This document shows, in pieces, positions 26,949-34,255 of a DNA stretch of 64,000 bases. The DNA is from an uncultured Ruminococcus sp. (lineage in GTDB: Bacteria > Bacillota > Clostridia > Oscillospirales > Ruminococcaceae). Under the pieces are notes generated by a model that was not told where the DNA came from, made no database searches, and saw only the letters and a list, made by a program, of their open reading frames with translations. Each line of letters opens with the position of its first letter. The stretch's first letter is position 1. The stretch spans positions 62,001 to 126,000 of the forward strand of contig CAJTLC010000004.1 of the NCBI GenBank assembly GCA_910576995.1, read 5' to 3'. The position numbers and the translations under genes were made by a program.

Positions 26949-27025
26949 AAATCCTCCATGGGGGTGAAAAAAGCTTTGGAAGCAGAGGCTTGGGGCAATG
27001 CCCTGCCTCTCCCTCAGCGAAAAAA

Positions 27026-27268
27026 TTAAAGAATGCCTTCTTTTTTCAGGATAACCTTAACTGTATCTGTAGGCTGCGCGCCCTTAGCTATCCAAGACTT
27101 TGCCTTATCTGCGTCGATCTTGACAACAGAAGGCTCCTTAGTAGGATCGTAGTAACCGATCTCCTCAACGAATCTTCCGTCTCTGGGATATCTTGAATCA
27201 GCAACGACTACACGATAGAAAGGAGCTTTCTTAGCGCCCATTCTTCTCAGTCTGATCTTAACTGCCAT
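27026..27268 (-). CDS. rpsP: 30S ribosomal protein S16
   Basis: An 80-aa protein of standard length. It opens with MAVKIRLRRMGAKKAPFYR and has RDGRFVEEIGYYDP. It belongs to the ffh-rpsP-khpA cluster. ATG 27268 has GGAGGTG upstream. Confidence 0.98.
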   Translation of the reverse strand: MAVKIRLRRMGAKKAPFYRVVVADSRYPRDGRFVEEIGYYDPTKEPSVVKIDADKAKSWIAKGAQPTDTVKVILKKEGIL

Positions 27269-27328
27269 TATGATTTCACCTCCACGTTAAATTTTTGTAT
27301 ATCAAGCGTTGTTACACGCATGAGATCT

Positions 27329-28714
27329 TTACATTGGCGGCAGATTTCCTCCGCCCTTGCCTGTCATTTTATCGAAATTCATTCCGGCAAGCTGTTTTCT
27401 TGCTTTTCTCAGGTTCATTTTTCCGCTTTTTCCTGTGAATTGCTTCATCATTTTCTGCATCTGGTCAAATTGTTTCAGCAGTCGGTTGACTTCTTCCACT
27501 TTAGTACCCGAACCGGCAGCGATACGCTTCTTGCGCGACGGATTAATGATCGACGGCTTTGCGCGTTCCGCATTGGTCATTGAAGTGATGATAGCTTCGA
27601 TTCTGTTAAGCTGCTTATCGTCAACGTCGACGTCTTTCAGTTTATCGCCTACGCCGGGCAGCATTCCGATGATAGATTTCATCGAACCCATTTTCTTGAT
27701 CTGCTTCATCTGATCGAGCAGATCGTTCATATCAAATTTGTTTTCCTTGAATTTTTTTGTAAGTTTTTCAGCGTCCTGCTGGGACATAACGTTTTCAGCT
27801 TTTTCAATAAGGGTGAGAACGTCGCCCATTCCGAGAATTCTGGAAGCCATGCGTTCGGGGTGGAACTGCTCGAAATCATCAAGTTTTTCGCCCATTCCCA
27901 CATATTTGATAGGCTTTCCCGTAACCGAAAGAACCGAGAGGGCGGCGCCTCCGCGCGTATCGGAATCAAGCTTTGACATAAGAACGCTTGTGATACCGAC
28001 GGCGTCGTCAAAAGCCTTGGCAACATTTACTGCGTCCTGACCCGTCATAGCGTCCACAACGAGCATGATCTCATGCGGGGAAGTAAGTTCCTTTATCTTC
28101 TTCAGCTCGTCCATAAGCGCTTCGTCGACATGGAGACGGCCTGCCGTATCTATTATAAGCACGTCGTGACCGTAGTCCTTAGCATGGGCGAGAGCTTGTT
28201 TTGCAATGATAACAGGATCGATCTGTCCCATTTCAAAGACCTTGACGTCTGCTTTCGCGCCAACGACCTGAAGCTGATTTATAGCGGCAGGACGATAAAT
28301 ATCGCAGGCGGCAAGCAGAGGCCGATGACCTTCTTTTTTCAGCATTTTTGCGAGTTTAGCCGCATGGGTGGTCTTACCTGAACCCTGAAGACCGCACATC
28401 ATGATTACCGTAGGCGGTTTCGAGGCGAAATTTATACGGGAATTGCTGCTGCCCATAAGCGAGCAGAGTTCCTCGTTAACTATCTTAATGACCTGCTGAG
28501 CGGGGGTAAGACTTGCAAGGACTTCTTCGCCGACTGAACGCTCGGAAACTTTTTTAACAAAATCCTTTACGACCTTATAGCTGACGTCGGCTTCAAGCAG
28601 AGCGAGTTTAACTTCGCGCATAGCCTCACTGACGTCCTTTTCCGAAAGTTTTCCGCGTGATTTCAGCTTTTTAAATACATTATTCAGTTTTTCGGAAAGT
28701 CCCTCAAATGCCAT
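27329..28714 (-). CDS. ffh: Signal recognition particle protein (GTPase)
   Basis: A 461-aa protein. N domain (1-90), G domain with GLQGSGKTTHAAKL (G1, near 109), DTAGRLHVDE (G3) and SKLDSDTRGG (G4/closing loop), then a methionine-rich M domain from about 300 that ends in Gly/Met-rich sequence (GGGNLPPM). It binds signal sequences on ribosomes and 4.5S/6S-like SRP RNA and hands them to FtsY. It lies 15 nt after ylxM. Confidence 0.98.
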   Translation of the reverse strand: MAFEGLSEKLNNVFKKLKSRGKLSEKDVSEAMREVKLALLEADVSYKVVKDFVKKVSERSVGEEVLASLTPAQQVIKIVNEELCSLMGSSNSRINFASKPPTVIMMCGLQGSGKTTHAAKLAKMLKKEGHRPLLAACDIYRPAAINQLQVVGAKADVKVFEMGQIDPVIIAKQALAHAKDYGHDVLIIDTAGRLHVDEALMDELKKIKELTSPHEIMLVVDAMTGQDAVNVAKAFDDAVGITSVLMSKLDSDTRGGAALSVLSVTGKPIKYVGMGEKLDDFEQFHPERMASRILGMGDVLTLIEKAENVMSQQDAEKLTKKFKENKFDMNDLLDQMKQIKKMGSMKSIIGMLPGVGDKLKDVDVDDKQLNRIEAIITSMTNAERAKPSIINPSRKKRIAAGSGTKVEEVNRLLKQFDQMQKMMKQFTGKSGKMNLRKARKQLAGMNFDKMTGKGGGNLPPM

Positions 28715-28729
28715 GCCTAACCTCCATGA

Positions 28730-29074
28730 TCAGATCAGTTCCAAGCCTTTTTGGACTTCTTCGCCGATCTTATTTTTTATATTTATATTGCTGTCCGGCA
28801 ATTCGCCGGCAGCCTCGGTAATATTGGAAAAGCAGGTGCGCAGTTCTTTCAGACGCCGGGCGAATCCCAGCTTATTCTCATAATTTTGCAGAATATTTTC
28901 CGTGCGCTTGATAAGGCTCAGAACAGCCTGTCGAGTGATGCCCAGCGGTTCGCCGATCTCCGACAATGAAAGATCCTCGAAATAGTAAAGTTCCATGGCG
29001 TTGCGCTGTTTTTCGGTAAGAAGTTCGCCATAGCAGTCGAGTAGCATAACGAATTTCAGCTCTTTAGGCATCAT
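28730..29074 (-). CDS. ylxM: YlxM/p13 family DNA-binding protein
   Basis: A 114-aa sigma-region-4-like helix-turn-helix protein (LTEKQRNAMELYYFEDLSL near 18, GITRQAVLSLIKR). It is always linked to ffh in Firmicutes and helps modulate SRP GTPase function in some species. It is the first gene of the ffh operon with a strong promoter at 29116-29144. Confidence 0.92.
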   Translation of the reverse strand: MMPKELKFVMLLDCYGELLTEKQRNAMELYYFEDLSLSEIGEPLGITRQAVLSLIKRTENILQNYENKLGFARRLKELRTCFSNITEAAGELPDSNINIKNKIGEEVQKGLELI

Positions 29075-29115
29075 TCTACCGCCTTTCGTAGGTGTAATGG
29101 AAAATCACTTTACAC

Positions 29116-29144
29116 ATTATACACTATTATTAATAATTTGTCAA
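29116..29144 (-). promoter_or_regulatory. Sigma-A promoter of ylxM-ffh operon
   Basis: Consensus TTGACA, 17 nt, TATAAT on the minus strand, about 42 nt before ylxM. Confidence 0.8.
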
Positions 29145-29246
29145 GAGGAAAAAATATATTTATTTTATTTAACTTTATGGCGGCGCCACATCAGAAAATA
29201 TATAATAGTTAGATAAAGAAATATATATAAAAATTATAAAATCTGC

Positions 29247-29275
29247 TTGATTATTTAAAAAACATATGGTATAAT
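29247..29275 (+). promoter_or_regulatory. Promoter upstream of LysR gene
   Basis: TTGATT, 17 nt, TATAAT on the plus strand. A 162-bp repeat lies between this promoter and the gene. Confidence 0.65.
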
Positions 29276-29316
29276 TAATTTGAATATATATAATGCGATT
29301 TGTGCGGTGTTGCCTT

Positions 29317-29478
29317 AGAGCCTGTTTAAAATCTCCTAACGCACGTTTTTTCGGCAGATTTTTTGTCTGAACTTCGTCAAAAAACCTTGAAATGCGTCAG
29401 CATTCCTGCGGATTTTTTCCTTGTCAGATCAAAAATCTGCTCGAAAATCCGCACGCGCCGAAATTTTAAACAGGCTCT
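29317..29478. repeat. 162-bp palindromic element, family 2, copy b
   Basis: Perfect 16-bp outer arms (AGAGCCTGTTTAAAAT at 29317 and its inverse ending at 29478). Inner arms are GCAGATTTTTTGTCTGA/TCAGATCAAAAATCTGC. The core (GAACTTCGTCAAAAA and CATTCCTGCG) is shared with the copy at 13244, while both arm pairs differ and still pair. Confidence 0.85.
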
Positions 29479-29520
29479 TAAACAATAGATCGCGTCACAA
29501 AAGGTACGGGAGTTATAATT

Positions 29521-30468
29521 ATGAAAATACAGCAGTTGGAATATATAATAGCTATAGCGCAGGCAGGAAGCATAACGGCCGCCGCGAGAAATTTATATCA
29601 GGCTCAGCCGAATATCAGCATAGCGCTGAAAGATCTGGAATCGGAAATAGGAATGCAGATATTCTGGCGTACTCCCAACGGCATGGTGCTTACTCCGGAG
29701 GGAGAGGCTTTTTTGACAAGGGCGAAGGACATCGTGGAGAGTATGCATAGTCTTGAGGCGGATTACACAAATCGCTCCGAGGACGGGATATCGCTGAAAA
29801 TAGCGCTTTCTCGTTCGTCGTACATTTCATCGTCAGTTGGCGCATGGGTGAATACCCTTGATCAGGACGAACGCGTTAAGATCTCCATTCACAATCTCAA
29901 TACGAACGGAGTGATCGACGATGTAAACAGCGGAAAGGCTGATATCGGATTTATAAGGCTTCCCGAGTCGCGTCTGGAGATATATGCGGAGCAGCTGAAA
30001 AACCGCAAGCTTATGTATAGAGAACTTATAAAATTCAAGTTAAAAATACTTGTTAGTTCAGATTCGCCGCTTGCAAAATTCAGCACGATACCTATAGACG
30101 AACTGAAAAAGTATATAGAAATAGGTCATGGCGACGATGAATTGAGTTCGGCGGGACGAACCTTTATAAATTCGGATTATGACTCGCCGTCGGATATGCA
30201 TAGGATAAACGTACAGGATATGGGCAGCAAAATTGTTTTGTTGGAGCAGATCCCAAATTCTTATATGTGGACGCCGCCGACAACGATGGATTCGCTCTTG
30301 GCGCATAACCGCCTTGTTTTGCGGGAAAGCGATTATCCCAATGTCGATATTTGCGACTTGCTGATCTTCAAAAAGAGTGCGGAAACCAACAGGGTCATAA
30401 AGGCTTTTGTAGATTTTGTTGCCGATTATTCGATTGAAGTTGCCCAAAAAGAAGGGTATATTAAATAA
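29521..30468 (+). CDS. LysR-family transcriptional regulator
   Basis: A 315-aa protein. N-terminal winged helix (MKIQQLEYIIAIAQAGSITAAARN, QAQPNISIALKDLE), then a substrate-binding-like effector domain from about 90. Effector unknown. ATG 29521 has GGGAG about 9 nt upstream. The 5' leader contains a 162-bp hairpin element that could affect expression. No divergent target gene is adjacent, since the ylxM operon has its own promoter. Confidence 0.93.
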   Translation: MKIQQLEYIIAIAQAGSITAAARNLYQAQPNISIALKDLESEIGMQIFWRTPNGMVLTPEGEAFLTRAKDIVESMHSLEADYTNRSEDGISLKIALSRSSYISSSVGAWVNTLDQDERVKISIHNLNTNGVIDDVNSGKADIGFIRLPESRLEIYAEQLKNRKLMYRELIKFKLKILVSSDSPLAKFSTIPIDELKKYIEIGHGDDELSSAGRTFINSDYDSPSDMHRINVQDMGSKIVLLEQIPNSYMWTPPTTMDSLLAHNRLVLRESDYPNVDICDLLIFKKSAETNRVIKAFVDFVADYSIEVAQKEGYIK

Positions 30469-30469
30469 T

Positions 30470-30508
30470 AAAAAATGAGAAGTCCGAAAAAGACTTCTCA
30501 TTTTTTTC
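30470..30508 (+). terminator. LysR gene terminator
   Basis: AAAAATGAGAAGTC pairs perfectly with GACTTCTCATTTTT (30471-30484 with 30492-30505), and T residues follow. Confidence 0.93.
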
Positions 30509-30607
30509 TTTAAAAGAACATATAAAGGATGTTTCAATCCACATACTCTTGTCAGGGCATGACATTAAATAGTATAAACTATACTATCCGTATTGCCTCT
30601 TGTCAGT

Positions 30608-30670
30608 GTGGGATATATGCTCGCCGCTGAAGTTATGAAGCAGAAACCCTCCGCCTATAGAGGCGGGGGA
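30608..30670 (+). mobile_element. Putative IS200/IS605-type right-end relic
   Basis: The stretch with CTCGCCGCTGAAGTTATGAAG and the short hairpin CCTCCGCCTATAGAGGCGGGG resembles the right end, and guide-RNA scaffold region, of IS605-group elements that encode TnpB. No tnpA or tnpB is present. The match is from memory of the family, not a search. Confidence 0.35.
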
Positions 30671-30719
30671 AATTATGCTCGAAAATACGCATACTCCACC
30701 TATGAACACAAGCTCTTAT
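30671..30719. repeat. Truncated family-2 element (right end only)
   Basis: AAATTATGCTCGAAAATACG followed by CATACTCCACCTATGAACAC and AAGCTCTTA matches the right third of the 13244 element almost base for base. Its left part is replaced by the IS605-like sequence. Confidence 0.75.
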
Positions 30720-30750
30720 TTTTATCGTTGTATATAGAATTCTGGTATGA

Positions 30751-31164
30751 TCAATGATTTTCCTTTATAGCGGTTTTTGCTTTAGAAACGATAGTTTTGT
30801 CGTTTTCGTATGAAAGAATATTTGCGGCGTAAGATATATCCACCCATCGAATTTCGGCGATCTCGTCTTCCTGACGGTGAAAATCCACATTTTTAGCTTT
30901 TGCGAGAAAATAAACGACGACTTTCATGGTATCCTTTCGCGGAGAATAGGAAACCGTTTCCCGAAAAGTGGGGTCTATAATAACGTCGATATCGGTTTCC
31001 TCCTTGATCTCACGAATCGCAGTTTCGATCTCGGTCTCCCCCGATTCCACATGACCTTTCGGGAATGACCAATGACCGCTGTTGATATGCTTTATCAGCA
31101 GGATCTCCGTGTTGCCGTGATATTTTCTGTATACGATAGCTCCGCATGATTTTTCGTGAAGCAT
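30751..31164 (-). CDS. Nudix hydrolase (Ap4A hydrolase-like)
   Basis: A 137-aa protein. The Nudix box is complete: GHVESGETEIETAIREIKEE near residue 38, giving GX5EX7REUXEE. The N-terminal pattern CGAIVYRKYHGNTEILLIKH and WSFPKGHVE are typical of bis(5'-nucleosyl)-tetraphosphatases. It cleaves a nucleoside diphosphate linked to a variable group. ATG 31164 has AAAGGAA upstream. Confidence 0.9.
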   Translation of the reverse strand: MLHEKSCGAIVYRKYHGNTEILLIKHINSGHWSFPKGHVESGETEIETAIREIKEETDIDVIIDPTFRETVSYSPRKDTMKVVVYFLAKAKNVDFHRQEDEIAEIRWVDISYAANILSYENDKTIVSKAKTAIKENH

Positions 31165-31283
31165 ATTTTTTCCTTTCTTGCCGAAAGACCGGCATATTTA
31201 TGTACCGCAGGCTTCATGGCGGCGTAGTTTTATCCATATAATTATAGCATATTTTGTTTTTTTTGTCCATAGGGAAAAATGTA

Positions 31284-31318
31284 AAAAAAAATCCTCCCGC
31301 TAAATGGGAGGATTTTTT
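31284..31318 (-). terminator. thrS terminator
   Basis: AAAATCCTCCC pairs with GGGAGGATTTT (31288-31298 with 31306-31316). On the minus strand a run of T follows. Confidence 0.9.
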
Positions 31319-31343
31319 AATTTTAGAACCTGCGTTCATAAAT

Positions 31344-33290
31344 TTATCGTACTTTATTGGATATATCATCAAGAAGTTTGCCGATAAGATCGTTTTGCGA
31401 CATAGAACCGAGATCGCCCTCGCGTCTGGACGTTACGGAAACGGTATTTCCGTCGACTTCCTTATCGCCTGCCGTAATCCAGATCGGTAGTTTTTCGAGA
31501 CGAGCGTCGCGTATCTTCTTGCCGACCTTTTCTGCGCGGTCGTCGATTGAGCAGCGGATTCCTGCGGCTTCCAGTTTATCCTGCAATGCGTGGCAGTAAT
31601 CGAGATGACGATCGGCAACGGGAACGATGCGAACCTGCTCCGGAGCTATCCAGAGCGGCATTGCTCCGCCGTATTTCTCGATCATATAAGCAAGCGTGCG
31701 CTCATAGCAGCCGAGAGAAGTTCTGTGAATGATATAAGGTATCTTCTTAGCGCCGTCGGCGTCAACGTATTCCATGCCGAAACGCTGTGCAAGAAGCATA
31801 TCTATCTGGATAGTAACCAGTGTATCTTCCTTGCCGTAAACGTTCTTGTACTGGATATCAAGCTTCGGACCGTAGAATGCGGCTTCGTCGATTCCGATAG
31901 TGTATTCAACTCCGAGGTGATCGAGAATCTTGCCCATTACAGCCTGAGCCTCTTCCCACTGTTCGGCAGTACCCTCATACTTATTCTTCGGATTTGCGGG
32001 ATCCCACTGCGAGAAGCGGAATGTGCAGTCCTCAAGCAGACCTACCGTGCCGAGCATTTCCTTGGCGAGTTCGAGACAGTCCTTGAATTCCTCCTCCAAC
32101 TGATCGGGACGGAGAACGAGATGACCTTCCGAGATAGTAAACTGACGAACGCGGATAAGACCATGCATTTCGCCGGAATCTTCCTTACGGAAAAGGGTGG
32201 AAGTTTCGCCCAGTCTCATGGGGAGATCGCGGTATGAACGCTGTCTGTTGAGGTAGACCTGATACTGGAAAGGGCAGGTCATCGGACGAAGTGCAAAGCA
32301 TTCGCTTTCTTCATCATGCGGATCGCCGAGAATGAACATACCGTCAAGATAGTGATCCCAGTGACCCGAAATTTTATAAAGCTCTCTCTTTGCGAGATAA
32401 GGCGTTTTCGTAAGCAAATAGCCATGCTTCTGCTCAACGTCCTCTACCCAGCGCTGAAGGGTCTGGATTACTCTTGCGCCCTTCGGAAGTATGATGGGAA
32501 GTCCCTGACCTACGCAGTCAACGGTTGTGAAATATTCAAGTTCGCGTCCAAGTTTGTTGTGGTCGCGGAGTTTAGCCTCTTCACGCTGCTTGATATCGGC
32601 TTCCAGTTCAGAGGCTTTCGGATATGCAGTCGCGTAAATTCTGGAGAGCATTTTATTTTTTTCCGAACCGCGCCAGTATGCGCCTGTGCATGAAAGCAGT
32701 TTGAACGCCTTGACGGGAGCGGTCGTCATAAGATGAGGACCTGCGCAGAGGTCGACGAATTCGCCCTGCTTGTAGAATGAAATAGGCTCGCCCTTGCCGA
32801 TATGCTCTTCGCAGAGTTCAACCTTGTAAGGCTCGTCCATTTCCTTAAGTTTTGCAACGGCTTCTTCGGGAGAAAGCTCGAACTGTTCAAGCGCGACGCC
32901 CTCTTTAACTATCTTCTTCATCTCGACTTCGATCTTGTCGAGTTCCTCCTGTGTAAACGGCTTTGCAACGTCGAAATCGTAGTAGAATCCGTTATCTATG
33001 GCAGGTCCGATAGCAAGTTTTGCTTCAGGATAAAGTCTCTTTACCGCCTGCGCAAGAATATGTGAGGCAGTATGCCAGAAAGTTTTCTTGCCGTCGAGAG
33101 TATCGAAAGTGCAGACTTCAAATTCGCAGTCGCCGTCGATAACGGTGCGGAGGTCTTTAATCTCGCCATTAATCTTAACGCAGCAGGCGGCTTTGTAAAG
33201 TCCCATGCCGATTCCCTTGATGATCTCTGCGGCAGGTGCAGCCGATTCTATCTCGCGGATACTGCCGTCTTTTAATGTTAATTTTATCAT
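31344..33290 (-). CDS. thrS: Threonyl-tRNA synthetase
   Basis: A 648-aa protein of standard length. TGS domain (1-62), editing domain with HTASHILAQAV (HxxxH near 77) and CAGPH, class II catalytic core with motif 2 LGETSTLFRKEDSGEMHG and zinc ligands (MTCPFQ Cys, and His residues), and C-terminal anticodon-binding domain (PEQVRIVPV onward). Start ATG 33290 has AGGAG 9 nt upstream; a TTG three codons earlier is less likely. A threonine T-box lies 650 nt upstream, beyond one small gene, and probably controls both. Confidence 0.97.
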   Translation of the reverse strand: MIKLTLKDGSIREIESAAPAAEIIKGIGMGLYKAACCVKINGEIKDLRTVIDGDCEFEVCTFDTLDGKKTFWHTASHILAQAVKRLYPEAKLAIGPAIDNGFYYDFDVAKPFTQEELDKIEVEMKKIVKEGVALEQFELSPEEAVAKLKEMDEPYKVELCEEHIGKGEPISFYKQGEFVDLCAGPHLMTTAPVKAFKLLSCTGAYWRGSEKNKMLSRIYATAYPKASELEADIKQREEAKLRDHNKLGRELEYFTTVDCVGQGLPIILPKGARVIQTLQRWVEDVEQKHGYLLTKTPYLAKRELYKISGHWDHYLDGMFILGDPHDEESECFALRPMTCPFQYQVYLNRQRSYRDLPMRLGETSTLFRKEDSGEMHGLIRVRQFTISEGHLVLRPDQLEEEFKDCLELAKEMLGTVGLLEDCTFRFSQWDPANPKNKYEGTAEQWEEAQAVMGKILDHLGVEYTIGIDEAAFYGPKLDIQYKNVYGKEDTLVTIQIDMLLAQRFGMEYVDADGAKKIPYIIHRTSLGCYERTLAYMIEKYGGAMPLWIAPEQVRIVPVADRHLDYCHALQDKLEAAGIRCSIDDRAEKVGKKIRDARLEKLPIWITAGDKEVDGNTVSVTSRREGDLGSMSQNDLIGKLLDDISNKVR

Positions 33291-33335
33291 TGTAAACAAC
33301 TCCTTTATTCAGAATAAGTCTATTCACGCAAATCA

Positions 33336-33392
33336 TTTTTTACTTGTGCTGCATTATGCAAGGGGTACTCTGTCCCCCCTGCACCCCTCTGC
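33336..33392. repeat. Family-1 repeat, copy D (partial), in the thrS leader
   Basis: TTTTTTACTTGTGCTGCATTATG and a short hairpin GGGGTACTCTGTCCCCC match the left half of the copy at 25319. The remaining 33393-33556 stretch holds another symmetric hairpin (CTATCCC/GGGATAG, 33436-33454) and no gene. Confidence 0.6.
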
Positions 33393-33556
33393 AAAAGGAT
33401 GTTTCACCCTTTTGAAACCCAATTTTTATGTTTTTCTATCCCATAAAGGGATAGGAAAAATATAAGATTGACTTCAATAGAGTAACATCTTTAACAGGTG
33501 ATACAGAAACAAAGTTCACTGCATAAAACAGCATAATAAAATTGATATGCATGGGG

Positions 33557-33928
33557 TTATTCTTCGCTTATGATTTCGAAATCGCCCTCATAAAGCTCGA
33601 TATTGATATCTCTCATATAGCCGTCGGCGCTGGAGAGGGTAAAACACGCGACTATTTCATCCTCGTCAATGTCAAGATAAATACTTTTCATGACAAGTTG
33701 TTTTGCAAGAGTCGCAGCCGCTCCCTCGTATCTGCCGCTGTCGGCGATAAGGGAAGCAAGCTTTTTGCGGCTGCCGTTGATAGTTTCGAGAATTTCGGCG
33801 ATACGTGACAATTCCGACATGATAGCCGCTTCGCTTTCAGCGTAGAATCGGACGGTAAGCGATTCGTCCCAGAGCTTGTACGGCAGTTCGTAAGCTTCCT
33901 GTTCTTCATTGTATCTGATGTTGCTCAT
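33557..33928 (-). CDS. Uncharacterised small protein between the T-box and thrS
   Basis: A 123-aa soluble acidic protein, predicted alpha/beta (YELPYKLWDESLTVRFYAES, IAEILETINGSRKKLASLI, YLDIDEDEIVACF). No family recognised. ATG 33928 has AGAGGTG 5 nt upstream. It is the first gene downstream of a threonine-specific T-box and upstream of thrS, so it should respond to uncharged tRNA-Thr. Confidence 0.75.
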   Translation of the reverse strand: MSNIRYNEEQEAYELPYKLWDESLTVRFYAESEAAIMSELSRIAEILETINGSRKKLASLIADSGRYEGAAATLAKQLVMKSIYLDIDEDEIVACFTLSSADGYMRDINIELYEGDFEIISEE

Positions 33929-33940
33929 AAATTCACCTCT

Positions 33941-34205
33941 TAAAAATAAAGCCCCCTATGCCTGAAAGGCATAAGGGACGATAATGATCGTGGTTCCACC
34001 CTGATTCATGCGGATTATCCGCACCTTTAACGTTCAACGCAGCGGAAAGCTGTATTGACCATGCTCTGTAACGGGAGCATCCGTCGCTTATTGGGCGCGC
34101 TCCGAGGCGGTATGCCGAGCCTTGACTTCGCTGCCTTGCACCGAACGGCAGTTCTCTGAATCGGTCGTATTTGGCTAAGCCTTCCTCATCATAGCTTTAC
34201 TGAAT
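33941..34205 (-). promoter_or_regulatory. T-box riboswitch, threonine specific
   Basis: Read on the minus strand: GATGAGGAAGG in Stem I, an apical stem CTGCC/GGCAG, a putative specifier ACC (Thr; plus coordinates 34109-34111) in GGCATACCGCC, the antiterminator T-box AGGGTGGAACCACG (33989-34002), and a terminator CCCTTATGCC/GGCATAGGGG (33953-33977) with a T run. Uncharged tRNA-Thr would favour read-through into the 33557 gene and thrS. The specifier is assigned by position, not by modelling. Confidence 0.9.
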
Positions 34206-34211
34206 ATACTA

Positions 34212-34240
34212 ATATTATCATAAACAGAGCGTATTGTCAA
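34212..34240 (-). promoter_or_regulatory. Promoter of the T-box transcript
   Basis: TTGACA, 17 nt, TAATAT on the minus strand, immediately before the T-box leader. Confidence 0.75.
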
Positions 34241-34255
34241 GAGTTTTTGTAAAAT

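Noticed and set aside
33431..33460. Terminator between the unknown gene and thrS
   Set aside because: A symmetric hairpin with no T run after the stem on the coding strand, so read-through into thrS remains likely.
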